A DNA stretch of 64,000 bases from Nansenia antarctica (GCA_963989245.1 OZ022340.1:47570945-47634944); one strand, 5' to 3'. Counted from the stretch's first letter, positions 10,401 to 18,146 are shown. Notes: generated by a model not told the origin, from the sequence alone. Numbers and translations: made by a program.

Positions 10401-13400
10401 CCACCTGGAGAGGGGAAACAGCTACGCGAGACTGCTCTTTGTGGACTTCAGCTCCGCCTTCAACACCATCCTTCCAGACAGGCTAGTGACCAAACTACTA
10501 GACCTGGGACTATCACACTCTATATGTGCATGGATCAAGGACTTCCTGACCGACCGCCCCCAGAGGGTGCGGGTGGGCCCCCACACCTCCACAGCCCTCA
10601 GACTCAGCACTGGGTCCCCCCAGGGCTGCGTGCTAAGCCCCATCCTCTACAACCTCTACACCTACGACTTCACCCCCGTCCACCCCAGCAACTCCATCGT
10701 AAAGTTTGCAGACGACACCACCGTGGTGGGCTGCATCTCGGGGGGGGACGAGGCGGCGTACAGGGATGAGGTAGAGCAACTGAGCAAGCTGTGCAAGGTT
10801 AACAACCTGCTGCTGAACAAGTCAAAGACCCAGGAAATCATCGTGGACTTCAGGAGGAAAAAGTCCGAGATCCAGCCCCTGCTCATCGACGGAGAGAGCG
10901 TGGAGAGAGTCTCAACCCTCCGATTCCTGGGGGTGCACATACAGGATGACCTGTCCTGGAAGAACAACACAACAGCCACCATCAAGAAGGCACAACAGCG
11001 GCTCTACATCCTGAGAGTCCTCAGGAAGGAACACAGCAAGCAGGAGATACTGGTGACCTTCTACCGCGGCGCAGTGGAGAGCATCCTCACCTACCGCATC
11101 TGCAACTGGTTCTCCAGCTGCACAACCGCGGAGAGAAATGCGCTACAGAGAGTCGTGAGAACAGCCCAGAAGATCACCGGCGCCCCCCTCCCCTCTCTGG
11201 AAGAGCTGTACAACACACGCTGTCTCTGGAAGGCCTCCAAGATCTCCAGAGACCCAACCCACCCTGGGTACGAACACTTTACCCGGCTGCCCTCGAAAAG
11301 GCGGTACAGGACCATGGCCGCAAGGACAAACAGACTGAAGAACAGCTTCTACCCCAGGGCCATCCAGGCCCTGAACACAGCAAAGACCTAGGTTCTGGGC
11401 CCTGGACAGTCTGGACGGATTGATGGCAGCTGCTGGACTGAAAAAATCAGGTGTAGTGCTGAGGCACAAATATGTACATTTCAAGCCTGCAAACTGCGAC
11501 ACTTTAAATGAATGTGCAATAACACTATGTGCAATATGACAACCCTAGTCGTCTATCTGTACAGTATAGTATAGTGGATAGTGTACATAGCCTTTATTTA
11601 TGTAAACCAGCTCCTTCCCTTCTTGTGTTTTTTTTCTTCTTTTTTTTCTTTCCTAACACCAGGGGAGCCACCCCTCCTAAATTTCGTTGTTTGGTACCTG
11701 TACTATAGCAATGACAATAAAGACCATTCATTCATTCATTCATTCATCATTCGTTCATTCATTCATTCATTCATATAAGCAGAGTAAGCAGTGCTTACCC
11801 AACGAAAAAATAAAAAAGGACTGTGAAAATATTAAAATAAAAGTGCATGTAACCGTTTGTTTGTTTTCATTAAAAGAGTCGTATTTTAGGTCCCAGGGCA
11901 GCAGGAGTCATTCATTTTGACGTTGCATTTTTAGCGCCACCTGCAGGAGTAAGCACTTCCTACTCTGCTTGCATTGCGTTGCATTATAAGCACTTCTCTC
12001 TCTGCTTTCCCTCGCGTACATTCGAATCGAATGCGTGAAAATGTCTTTTTTATTTTTTTCCGATGCCTCAGCCCGCTGTTTAATGTGGCCAGGGTAAGCA
12101 TGCTTACAGCCAATCAGTAGTTCGTTCATTCCGATAAGAGCTACTGATTGGCTCTTATCACTTTCAAGTTCACTTAACATTTCACCTCTCGCCCGGCAGA
12201 ATAGCTTATGCTAGCTAGCTCAAACGATCTAAATAATAATAATCAATAAGGATAACTTGCTTGATTTTGTGAATATGGACATTACTGTCAGCGACCTAAA
12301 GGGATTTCGTAGACTGGACTGGACTGGAAAAACAGAACTACTGGCTAAATGCCGAGAGCTAAGTGCTTGTGGGACAAAGTGTGAAAAGAAAGTGTGTTGT
12401 GAGTTTACTATGGAGGATGGAAACGGTGTGTGTCTGTGTTGTGCGTGTGTGCGTTTGCGATGTTGAAACTGGACTTGTAGATTTCAGCAGGCTGGCTACT
12501 TGAAAAGATCTTGGTTCAAAAAAGATTGAACAATGAGCACCCCTGATATAGTCGAAACTGGCAACTGTTTTTTTTGTTTTTGGTAATCTGATCACAAAGT
12601 GACCCTACAGTTTATTAGCGGGTTCTAGGGCATCAAAATTGCATTTCCTTGAAACTGCGTTCACTGATAGCGTGTATGTGTAATTACGTGTATTTCTATA
12701 TCTTATGCTTACCCAATCTAAAAGCTCACGGCACATGCCTGGTAGGTAGATAGGTAGGTAGGTAGGAAGGTAGGAAGGTAGGTAGGTAGGTAGGTAGGTA
12801 CGTAGGTAGATAGGTAGGTAGGTAGGTAGGTAGGTAGGTAAGTAGGTAGGTAGATAGATAGATAGATAGATGGATAGATAGATACATAGGTAGGTAGGTA
12901 GGTAGGTAGATAGGTAGGTAGGTAGGTAGGTAGGTAGATAGGTAGGTAGGTAGGTAGGTAGGTAGATAGATAGATAGGTAGATAGGTAGGTAGGTAGGCA
13001 GATTGGTAGGTAGGTAGATAGATAGGTAGGTAGGTAGGTACGTAAACCTATAAACATATTTCTTATATTATTCAAATGTCCACATGTAATAAAGGCCACC
13101 TTAACGTTAGTCATTTATTTACAGTTATATATCTTGTATCATATTATCATAATTCATCTATCTTTTATGAATGTACGATACCTTCTCTTTACTCCCCCCT
13201 ACAGCCACCACACTCCTGGGATGATGTGTCCCCCCTGCCCGGCTGGTGCAGGGGAAGTATGCCGCCCCTGTCACTGTGAGTGTCCATTCAAGAACACAGT
13301 CACAACACAGGCACATTGTTGACCTACGGTTAGTGTCTTCCTTGCGTGTGCCACCCACTCATTTGTGTGTGTGTGTGTGTGTGTGTGTATGAACTCTCTA

Positions 13401-16400
13401 GGGGGAGCGTTTCTCTGAGCCGATGGTCCATAGCACGAACACACCTACCCCAGGCCATCCGGTCGGCAGTGCCATGGCCAAGATGCACACGTAACCCTTT
13501 TTTACTGAATTTCCCCACAAACTGCCCTCTGTGGCAGATACAGATTTCTGTAATCTTGCAGGTTCATCTCTTGGAAAAATAATTGATATCTTATATTTTA
13601 GATGGCTGGCTAAGCATGAGGAGAACGTGCTAGCTTGGAAAAAGCTCCTTAATGCTGAGGAAGAAGAGGTGTGTTGTTTAGAGAGAGAGGTGTTGGCGGT
13701 GTGGACCGCCATGGCCGACCCTCAGGCCACACAACAAAGTACCTGCCCTAAAGGTACCAGTTCAGCATACTTTCTTAAAGTGGCAGAAAAATGAGTTGTT
13801 GGAAAAAGAGACTGTCAAGTATGTTAGCTATTGACACTCAAATGTATTAGTTTTTTTGGTTGTCAAATGTATTGTATTCATTTGTTGTTATTAATGAAGA
13901 TCACTTTTCCCTAAAATAATTGTATACCATTCTTACAACATTGTAACCATCAAATGATTGATATTTCCTTGTAGATCAATATTTATCCGATGTAGAGAAT
14001 GAAGATGATTCCTACTCTAGTCTGCCCTCTGACGGCCAGGGTCACATGGCCTTGAACCTTGACCCTACGTCCCTGGTGGATAGCAACAAGGGGGGGAGCA
14101 AGCCAATGGGCAGAAGCCCTGAGAACATTACTGTGAGAGGTGGCAAGGGCCGCAGATGTGAGCAGCCCCAGAAGGCCACCCAGTGGGATGACAGCCACTC
14201 TGACACATCCTCTTGTACGTTTACACGCCCTGATGTAACACAATGTAGATCTTTCTTACCGTTTTAAGGCTTATGATTGCTCTCTTTGCTTACCTGATGC
14301 TAGTTACAAATGTTGCTTGTTTTAGACTTTTCCTGTTTCTCCCAATCCATTGTCTCTGTCTCCCGTTCTCTTGGAGGACAAGAAAGATAAAGATTTAGTG
14401 AACTTAACTAAACTGTGTTGCAGCAGCGTCCTCGGCTGAGGATGAGGAAGGTGTCTCGGTCCTGCAGAAGGAGCTGACAGAGCAGGAGAGGCCCAGCTCT
14501 GAGGAAGCCATCTCCAGCTCTGAAGAAGCCATCTCCAGCTCTGAGGAAGCCATCTCCAGCCTGGAAGGCCAGTGGCAGGTAAGTGACCTAGAGGTACACT
14601 TTTGATTGAGTTTATTTTCAAGAGTTAGACTCGTTTTTTTATTTTATTTTTTATATATTTTTAGATTTTACACCTGAATATTTGTTATAATTGTTATTAT
14701 ACCTTACTTCTTTTTTTTGTTTTGTTATTTTATTGCATGATTTGTAAAGCACTATGAGTTTACATTATTTGTATGAATATGTGCTCTATAAATGAATCTG
14801 CCTTGCCTTGCCTTGTTCAAGTTTAGCACTTTAGCTAGCTTAGCTTAGAAGTTCTCACACTGGCTGTAATTCACTCTCAGGCATGCTCAGCTCATAGCAG
14901 TGAGGGGGAGAAGGGGGAGAAAGCAAAGAAGGAGGTGGAGGAGCAGGAGGAGTGTGAAGTGAAGGAAGAGATAGTAGAGGAGAAGGAGGCAAAGGAGGAT
15001 GTGGAGAAGGAGAGTGAAAGGGAGGATGAGCAAAATGTGAAGGAGGAGAAGGCCAAAGTTCTGGAGCAGATGGTTGTTGAGAAGGTGGAGAGGGAGAATG
15101 AGGTGGGGGAGAATGCAGTTGAGGTGGAGGCTGATGGGAAGATGGAGGGGAAAGAAGTCAAGAAGGACAAGGATATGGAGATTGTGGAGGAGGCGGAGCA
15201 GGAAGGTGAAGTTGAGGAGATTGTCGAGGAAGAAAAGGAGGCAGAGGAGGAGAAAGAAGTGGTGGAGGAGGAGAAGAGTGAAGTTAATCAGGAAACTGTT
15301 GAGGAGGAGGTGGAGGAGGAAGTTGAGGAGGAGAAGGAGCAGACAGTGGGGGAGGAGAAGGAAGAGGAGGAAGAGGTGCAGGTCATCAGCACGTCTGACC
15401 AAAGAGCCATGCCTTTCTAACAACAGTCTTGTCACAGACACCAGCGATGAAAAAGAGAGGAAAGAGGAGGAGGTGACTGAAAAGGAGGAGAGGACTGAAA
15501 ATTAGGTATTTGTTATGAGAGTAACTACTATTTCTGTAAAAAAAAAAAAATTAAGGCACAAGCCCTAGAGAAGGAGAACGTAAGGGAATATTAAAGCTAA
15601 ATATCAACTTAGATTGTGCTGTTCATACTGTTCTTTAAGTCTCTGGTCTTTGCTATGTAAAAATGTGACATATCTTCAATCCCTGAGGTTGACTATGAGG
15701 AGGATTTTGAGACTCCTGAGGAGAGTGAGAGTGAGAGCATCTCCAGCTCCAGGACCTGCCAGGTGAGTGACATGATATCAGATGGCATCTGAGTAGTCCT
15801 ACCTCAGTCTACATGCAACTGACTTCACTCTAACTCTTGACTCACGTTTATCAAAGTTTCAAGCCTCACAGAAGTAAATGTACTACTGTATACTCCAAGT
15901 CAGGTAGATCTACAATCCCCTACTCCTCATTCACTGATCCCCTACTCCTCATTCACTGACATGGACGAGCTGGACGAGACATCGGCGACGACTTTTGACT
16001 GACATCGGCGACGACTGGATCGACGATGACTTTGGTCTCTGTGCTGCCAAGGTGGTTCAGATGAACCAGCCGCAGCAGCAGCAGCCTCACACCAAGACAG
16101 GTGGTAAGATGCAGCCAGCCAAAGAGTCCACCAAGCCCAAGCTAAAGTCCAAGCAGAAAAACCAGATGGTGGTGCCTAACACAGTGGCAGAGGTGACTAG
16201 GCTGGTTCATCTAGCCACTCAGGAGATCTGGAGGAGCTGTAAGCTGGGCCGAGGGCCACGCATCCTGGCTAACCGGGACAAACCAGAGGGCATATACGCT
16301 GAAGGAGATGACCTGGAGACCTACAGCAAACGGAGCTACCGAATGGTAGGCTACATGTTACAAACACTGACCTAAAAATGCTAGATAGAGACATCGATGA

Positions 16401-17649
16401 TGATAAAAGATACTTAGGATTGTACATGAAAGTGAAAATATCTTCATGATCTCAACCATTCATTGAGCATCTATAAACCATCTGTAGGGGAACTCTCAAT
16501 TTTAGAACACATCACTCAAGATTCTAAGCTGTTTTTAGTTGTTTGTTGGTGTTTTAAGTGAACGTATGTGTCGTCCCTTGGGTTCTGAAGGCCATCTTTG
16601 ACCTCAGCTGGGAGATCATGAGGGATATCTACCCAGAGGGGGATGGAAACGCACAGCCATGGGAGAAACCTCTGCCAAAACAGCACCTCTACAAATGTAA
16701 CTTGAAAAACTTTGACGACATGGCACAAGTTCAGGTGAGACAGCTTGACTGGACTCCAATCTTTCCTTTTCCTCTGTAGTCTGTTTTCATCCCTCTCTCT
16801 CTCTACTTCTCTCCCCATGCACATTCCTCTGGTCGATACGTTTTTTTGTTTCTGTCATAGGATTTTGTGACTGAAGAATGTTGAGGTCGATCTGACTAAG
16901 AAGTTTGGCAAGACATTTGGAACCGGTTTGAAATGGAATAAGCTGGACAGGGTCAATCGTATTCTGGTAGGCGTTTTTTCTGTATGTTGTCTATTAACAC
17001 TAGAACAGCCAATAAATTGTTTTTATATCTTTGCACTCGATCAAATTTCAGGACCCTCCTTTCATAACTTTTCCTAGATATGTGCGTTCTATCACCCAGT
17101 ATGCTTATATTTTCAAAATCACATCAGGATAAGCTAGCATAAAGCTATTTTGCAGTTTCTTTGTGTAGGAGGCAGGCTAATTTATAAGACGGCCAACTAG
17201 TGGTCATTGTGTGTAAATAGCAGCTTCCCATTGTAAAGACTAGGGTCTTATAGTAGATGCAATAGGCACGGCTGTTCTAGTTTTAATTGTGTCTCATTTT
17301 CCTGCTGAACCTAATGAATACTATTCCTCTCTTTCAGTACCAAGAATTACCAGATGAACAGCATCAAATGATGGACTGGAAAAAGGAGTGTGATCTCAAA
17401 ATTAGAATGTCTGACAGCATGTTTGAGCTCCTCCTACAGGACACAGTCGGAGTCCTCAAAGACATCTGGAAGACAAAGGAGGAGAAGGTCAAAGTTCAGG
17501 AGCAGATGGTTGTTGAGAAGTCAGAGAGGGAGAATGAGGTGGGGGAGAATGCAGTTGAGGTGCAGGAAGAGAGTGACATTGTTGAGGAGGAGGAGGTTAA
17601 GGAGGAAAAGAAGAGGAGGAAGTGGTGCAGGAGATCAACACACCACTGA
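1392..17649 (+). CDS. CEP350-like gene, 3' portion (multi-exon, possibly degraded)
   Basis: A chain of + strand exons with GT/AG borders can be read at 1392-1456, 9684-9758, 9850-9980, 13205-13275, 13402-13491, 13602-13753, 13975-14214, 14424-14578, 14881-15420, 15688-15762, about 15961-16345, 16591-16734, 16861-16966 and 17338-17649. The first exons encode a charged helical segment (HDLAIQ, then SLLQRQKCELFLLGLREAQK). The last four resemble the C terminus of centrosome-associated protein 350 by general layout: a DDWIDDDFGL acidic patch, an YSKRSYR motif, an AIFDLSWEI helix, and a closing segment with MSDSMFELLLQDTVGVL. CEP350 anchors microtubules at the centrosome. Problems are a one-base frameshift in the 16861-16966 exon, a stop-containing duplication near 15975-16000, an early stop at 15418-15420, and a phase conflict between the exons at 13205 and 13402. 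It could be a pseudogene, a divergent paralogue (CCDC187 is another possibility), or a gene with assembly errors. The 5' part lies outside the window. Confidence 0.55.
2596..3242 (+). repeat. 5' LTR of sushi-like Gypsy element
   Basis: This 647-bp LTR starts TGTTG and ends TAACA. It has a TATAAG box at about 2710 and an AATAAA signal at 3153-3158. The predicted transcription start, about 30 bp after the TATA box, is near 2741 at GCTTGATTATT. That sequence is exactly complementary to the putative primer site just after the LTR. By eye it matches the 3' LTR without differences, implying a young insertion. AATTG lies immediately upstream (2591-2595) and recurs after the 3' LTR, giving a 5-bp target duplication. 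Confidence 0.93.
3244..3254 (+). promoter_or_regulatory. Putative self-priming primer-binding site
   Basis: AATAATCAAGC lies one base after the 5' LTR. It is the exact reverse complement of GCTTGATTATT at 2741-2751, the predicted 5' end of the genomic RNA. Tf1/sushi elements are known to prime minus-strand synthesis with the folded-back 5' end of their own RNA instead of a tRNA. The complementarity and position are seen in the sequence; the mechanism is inferred. Confidence 0.7.
3259..4398 (+). CDS. gag: Gag of sushi-like Gypsy element
   Basis: A 379-aa structural protein starting at the first ATG after the primer site. The N-terminal third is an Ala/Leu/Gln-rich probable coiled coil (about residues 20-95), followed by a Pro-rich linker. 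A capsid-like Retrotrans_gag region covers about residues 125-270 (FGGNFDLGRGFLTQCELFF, then a YTLEFRILA motif). A CCHC zinc knuckle, CLYCGRPGHVLRTC, lies near the C terminus and is expected to bind genomic RNA. Gag stops at 4396-4398, overlapping the pol frame. Domain layout and length fit sushi-family Gag proteins, relatives of PEG10. Confidence 0.93.
   Translation: MSQGSTSGQTPAVKPNPVSHSVDELVSAHTAELASLQAELSKAFPSVQGNIAELQKSSTSASAALASLAVQMGTLASAVASIQLRLNTLPGGAAVPAPPADSPGVPAPPGRAPAQPEPNLVTPRPFGGNFDLGRGFLTQCELFFAFQPSKYGSEEAKVAFVMSLLVDKALDWAIAVVGRDPHLAQDYEAFRREFSFLFDHPSDGADAASRMLELRQGSRTVADYTLEFRILAADSGWGDIALLCAYRRGLSEAVKDLIVRDRPGSLQELVTLSLQMDERLRERRQERSQRAVGPPHSVPSRTSSLPRFAAAHSALPPRVPMLSPAPSTSESAEEPMQVGRSRLSQEEREQRMRGGLCLYCGRPGHVLRTCPARPKDPAR
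4326..7904 (+). CDS. pol: Pol polyprotein with chromodomain
   Basis: This open frame of about 1192 codons lies in the -1 frame relative to gag, overlaps its last 70 bases and has no ATG at its beginning, so expression by -1 frameshifting is likely. I do not see a textbook slippery heptamer. Domains in order: aspartic protease (DSGAD, about residue 63); reverse transcriptase with YLDD (about 380); RNase H starting VEVDASDTGVGAVL (about 520); integrase HHCC zinc domain (about 710-755) and a DDE core including VSDRGPQF and GYHPQSNGQAER; C-terminal chromodomain (about 1073-1125, FQYLVDWVGYGPEDRSW). The last 50 codons run through the U3 region of the 3' LTR, ending at the predicted U3/R border. 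Confidence 0.95.
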   Translation: MPVLRKTRTRPPNLPGAAKRPGSLKEGFLVSRASIPQPIKNHNRLFPATLSWGEESISAGALIDSGADECLMDITLARQAGIPLVPLDHALFPQAIDGRPLGRITHSTESLTLTMSGNHVETARFLVLHAPTAPLVLGRPWLERHDPHISWTTGRILGWSIPCHANCLRSALSPSSGPRPLVSPPDLTGVPSTYLDLAMVFSKDRALSLPPHRPYDCPINLLPGAALPKGRLYNLSVPEKEAMRNYIAESLASGVIRPSSSPLAAGFFFVAKKDGGLRPCIDFRSLNTITVKNKYPLPLMSSTFEPLTHARVFTKLDLRNAYHLVRVKEGDEWKTGFNTHLGHFEYLVMPFGLSNAPGVFQELVNDVLRDMINVFVVVYLDDILIFSPTMEEHHQHVRLVLQRLLENRLFVKAEKCVFHSSSVTYLGNVVEEGQMRADPAKIKAVAEWPRPTDRTQLRRFLGFAGFTRRFIKGFSQVAAPLTACTSTVRPFSWTPEAEAAFSTLKGLFTTAPVLAHPDPARQFIVEVDASDTGVGAVLTQRSEEDQKVHPCAYYSRRFDPAERNYDVGNKELLAIHAALGEWRHWLEGAKLPFLVWSDHKNLTYMRTAKRLNPRQARWALFFSRFDFTLTYRPGSKNVRADALSRLFPGESPDMPVTQDTILPPTRVVGVVTWAIESVVRQAQRAEPDPGTGPRHRLFVPSTVRPQVLEWGHSSHFACHPGSHRTAEFISRRFWWPTLRGDVKEFVGACTICSRSKASHRPPSGLLCPLPIPGRPWSHIALDFVTGLPLSKGKDTILTIVDRFSKAVHFVALPKLPSAAETADLLTLHVVRLHGIPHNIVSDRGPQFISKVWQAFCKGIGASVSLTSGYHPQSNGQAERTNQALEAALRCVTTSNPASWAKYLPWVEYAINTMESSATGMSPFECSLGYQPPLFPQQELEVAVPSTRVHLRRCRRIWRTTRTALLRATERSRRCADRRRVPAPAYRPGQKVWLLARDLPLQTAQTSSRKLNPRYVGPYTIDRIINPAAVRLNLPPALKVHPVFHVSLLKPVSTSPLSPPVPAPPPPRVLKDGDQVWTVDRLLAVRRRGRGFQYLVDWVGYGPEDRSWVPPSYLADPTLLEDFYQAHPDAPGRSSGASPKGGGTVVNPSSAPPPPASLALVEPHQAQVETAGSSYQLRRRQPYKKPQKPSSDA
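7741..7753 (+). promoter_or_regulatory. Polypurine tract for plus-strand priming
   Basis: A run of A and nine or more G followed by TAC directly precedes the 3' LTR. This is the expected place and composition for the plus-strand primer of an LTR retrotransposon. It lies inside the pol frame and encodes glycines. Confidence 0.7.
7754..8400 (+). repeat. 3' LTR of sushi-like Gypsy element
   Basis: A 647-bp copy of the 5' LTR at an offset of 5158 bp, with no difference that I could find. The pol stop codon (7902-7904) falls within GCTTGA, the predicted first bases of R, so the U3 part of this LTR is protein-coding. It is followed by AATTG, the second copy of the target duplication. Confidence 0.93.
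8401..9449. other. Right arm of TTA-flanked element, with internal direct repeats
   Basis: No coding region is recognised. An approximately 75-bp direct repeat occurs at 8880-8952 and again at 9047-9113, sharing TTTGTTATGCTTGTT and a GGTCTAT segment. The part at 8405-8590 ends with AATAAATGCAGTC and looks like the end of an older LTR. With 2290-2590 it may form a solo LTR split by the Gypsy insertion, but I cannot define its ends. Confidence 0.35.
9684..9758 (+). CDS. CEP350-like exon (SLLQRQKCELF)
   Basis: A 75-nt exon with a CCCCAG acceptor and a GTAAGG donor. It encodes 25 residues, SLLQRQKCELFLLGLREAQK followed by ASLNR, a charged amphipathic helix. It begins and ends in phase 0, and its reading frame continues from the exon at 1392. 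Confidence 0.55.
9850..9980 (+). CDS. CEP350-like exon (SQLGYPQSPLSLAG)
   Basis: A 131-nt exon, CTCTTCAG acceptor and GTAACT donor, encoding a Ser/Pro/Thr-rich low-complexity linker. It follows directly in frame from the preceding exon and ends with two bases of a split codon. No domain is recognised. Confidence 0.5.
10046..10201. repeat. TAGG/TAGA microsatellite, left part
   Basis: Imperfect tandem TAGG units with TAGA and TGGG variants. The tract is interrupted by a hAT element and continues at 12742. Open frames read as YLPTYL on the other strand are an artefact of the repeat. Confidence 0.9.
10223..11771 (+). mobile_element. 5'-truncated LINE (L2/CR1-type, family A), copy 1
   Basis: A non-LTR retrotransposon fragment ending in an ATTC tail (about 11704-11774). 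CATATA at 10217-10222 and again at 11772-11777 is the target duplication. Its ORF (10243-11391) covers the reverse transcriptase from the ALTPIIMKCFEKL segment through the FADDTTVVG catalytic motif to the C-terminal ALNTAKT. The endonuclease and N terminus are missing. The same family recurs at 19622-24127 and 61311-63013. Confidence 0.9.
10243..11391 (+). CDS. LINE family A reverse transcriptase fragment
   Basis: A 382-aa open frame with conserved RT blocks: FAYRAHRSTEDAI, LFVDFSSAFNTI, GSPQGCVLSPILY and FADDTTVV (the catalytic DD). It is intact from its truncated start to the natural stop, so the copy is relatively young. It cannot transpose on its own because the apurinic-type endonuclease domain is absent. 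Confidence 0.88.
   Translation: MALTPIIMKCFEKLVRAHILTRLPPNLDPYQFAYRAHRSTEDAIATTLHATLSHLERGNSYARLLFVDFSSAFNTILPDRLVTKLLDLGLSHSICAWIKDFLTDRPQRVRVGPHTSTALRLSTGSPQGCVLSPILYNLYTYDFTPVHPSNSIVKFADDTTVVGCISGGDEAAYRDEVEQLSKLCKVNNLLLNKSKTQEIIVDFRRKKSEIQPLLIDGESVERVSTLRFLGVHIQDDLSWKNNTTATIKKAQQRLYILRVLRKEHSKQEILVTFYRGAVESILTYRICNWFSSCTTAERNALQRVVRTAQKITGAPLPSLEELYNTRCLWKASKISRDPTHPGYEHFTRLPSKRRYRTMAARTNRLKNSFYPRAIQALNTAKT
12742..13042. repeat. TAGG/TAGA microsatellite, right part
   Basis: About 300 bp of TAGG units with TAGA, TACG and AAGG variants. It continues the tract at 10046-10201 after the hAT insertion, so the original array was at least 450 bp. Confidence 0.92.
13205..13275 (+). CDS. CEP350-like exon (Cys/His/Pro-rich)
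   Basis: CCCTACAG acceptor and GTGAGT donor. It continues the split codon of the exon ending at 9980 and encodes HHTPGMMCPPCPAGAGEV, then CRPCH. It ends in phase 1, which conflicts with the open frame of the next candidate exon, so one border may be wrong or the gene is broken here. Confidence 0.4.
13602..13753 (+). CDS. CEP350-like exon (KHEENVLAWKKLL)
   Basis: A TATTTTAG acceptor and a GTACCA donor bound a 152-nt exon encoding a charged helix, WLAKHEENVLAWKKLLNAEE, followed by a Glu/Leu-rich segment. It resembles the coiled-coil segments before the C-terminal domain of CEP350-family proteins. Confidence 0.5.
13975..14214 (+). CDS. CEP350-like exon (Ser/Asp-rich linker)
   Basis: A 240-nt exon with a TTGTAG acceptor and a GTACGT donor. 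It encodes a low-complexity acidic linker beginning DQYLSDVENEDDSYSSLPSD. No folded domain is recognised. Confidence 0.45.
14424..14578 (+). CDS. CEP350-like exon with SSEEAIS repeats
   Basis: GTTGCAG acceptor and GTAAGT donor. The exon contains three tandem 24-nt units encoding SSEEAIS(S), so its length may vary between alleles. Its Ser/Glu composition continues the acidic linker. Confidence 0.5.
14690..14818 (+). repeat. Retroposon 3' end in intron
   Basis: The sequence GTAAAGCACTATGAG, a GTGCTCTATAAATGAA segment, and terminal CCTTG units are typical of the 3' untranslated tail of fish L2-like retroposons. It is a 5'-truncated copy with no coding part. Confidence 0.4.
14881..15420 (+). CDS. 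CEP350-like acidic Glu/Lys/Val exon ending QRAMPF
   Basis: After a CTCTCAG acceptor the frame is open for 180 codons of almost pure Glu, Lys and Val, predicted to be a highly charged single helix or disordered. It ends in QRAMPF and a stop. Part of it, from the KVLEQMVVEK region to the QRAMPF end, is duplicated in shortened form at 17484-17671. Without an internal splice the frame stops here, before the conserved C-terminal exons, so an alternative short isoform or a broken gene must be considered. Confidence 0.45.
   Translation, partial: ACSAHSSEGEKGEKAKKEVEEQEECEVKEEIVEEKEAKEDVEKESEREDEQNVKEEKAKVLEQMVVEKVERENEVGENAVEVEADGKMEGKEVKKDKDMEIVEEAEQEGEVEEIVEEEKEAEEEKEVVEEEKSEVNQETVEEEVEEEVEEEKEQTVGEEKEEEEEVQVISTSDQRAMPF
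15961..16345 (+). CDS. CEP350-like C-terminal domain exon
   Basis: The exon encodes DIGDDWIDDDFGLCAAK, a Lys/Gln linker, TVAEVTRLVHLATQEIWRSC and a YSKRSYRM end before a GTAGGC donor. These features resemble the start of the CEP350 C-terminal region. Near its beginning the 15-bp stretch ACATCGGCGACGACT is repeated after a short spacer and the frame upstream contains a stop, so the 5' border is uncertain. Confidence 0.5.
16591..16734 (+). CDS. CEP350-like exon (AIFDLSWEIMRDIYPEG)
   Basis: A clean 144-nt exon, phase 0 at both ends. It encodes AIFDLSWEIMRDIYPEG and a segment with KNFDDMAQVQ. The first helix resembles the VFDLT-type helix of CEP350 that precedes the closing C-terminal segment. 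Confidence 0.55.
16861..16966 (+). pseudogene. CEP350-like exon with one-base frameshift
   Basis: The exon starts DFVTEE and then meets a stop. If one T near 16880 is ignored, the frame continues VEVDLTKKFGKTFGTGLKW, then NKLDRVNRIL, matching the expected position and joining the next exon. Either the base is a real disabling mutation or a sequencing error. A downstream AG acceptor (near 16876) could also restore the frame by skipping the first residues. Confidence 0.55.
17338..17649 (+). CDS. CEP350-like terminal exon
   Basis: TTTCAG acceptor. The exon begins YQELPDEQHQMMDWKKECDL and contains MSDSMFELLLQDTVGVL, corresponding to the last conserved helix of the family, which normally ends soon after. 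Here about 55 acidic codons are appended, copied from the 14881-15420 exon, before a stop at 17647-17649. Confidence 0.55.
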   Translation, partial: YQELPDEQHQMMDWKKECDLKIRMSDSMFELLLQDTVGVLKDIWKTKEEKVKVQEQMVVEKSERENEVGENAVEVQEESDIVEEEEVKEEKKRRKWCRRSTHH

Positions 17650-17671
17650 GCAAAGAGCCATGCCTTTTTAA

Positions 17672-17848
17672 TTATTATTAATATTATTACTAATACTATT
17701 ATAAGCTTATTATTACTATCCCTATTATTATCATTATAGCTATTATTTATAATTGTTATATTATTATTATATGTATAACTATTACTAGAATATATTTTGG
17801 TGTTATTATTATCATTTCTCTTATTATCACACTTTTTATTACAGTAAA

Positions 17849-17880
<32 letters not shown>

Positions 17881-18060
17881 CTATAATTATTATTACAGAT
17901 CATTATTTTAATCATAATGATTATATATATATCATTATTATAGGTCTGTTATCATTGTACCATGATTCTTCATTCATTATTATTATTATTACCTATGGTA
18001 GTTTTATTATTATCATTATAATATTATTATTCTTAATTTAAAAAACAAACAAATAAAAGC
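17672..18060 (+). repeat. ATT-rich low-complexity 3' region with polyadenylation signal
   Basis: Nearly 400 bp of ATT and related trinucleotides. AATAAA at 18052-18057, followed by a GT-rich stretch, could serve as the 3' end of the CEP350-like transcript. Confidence 0.6.
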
Positions 18061-18146
18061 CAAGCTCATGTTTCAACAAGTTTGTGTTTTGTTTATTCCA
18101 TTGTGGTCTTTGTCCACAAGCTAGGGACCTATTAAAGTGTCACACC

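Larger units (their letters stand above)
10202..12741. mobile_element. hAT element inserted in the TAGG microsatellite
   Basis: The left end is CAGGGACGTGCCGT and the right end, on the reverse strand, CAGGCATGTGCCGT. GTAGGTAG flanks both sides (10194-10201 and 12742-12749), an 8-bp duplication, though the repetitive target makes this weaker proof. Just inside the left end and in the right half are TGCTTACCC segments in opposite orientation. The LINE at 10223 is inserted near its left end. A 69-codon frame at 12257 is all that is open; no transposase domain is recognised. Confidence 0.7.

Noticed and set aside
12605..13114. A 169-codon frame of YLPTYL repeats on the - strand
   Set aside because: A direct product of the TAGG microsatellite, with no conserved flanks.
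14887..15441. Leucine-rich 184-codon antisense frame
   Set aside because: It is the complement of the Glu/Lys-rich exon; leucine and phenylalanine runs arise from antisense GAG/GAA codons.
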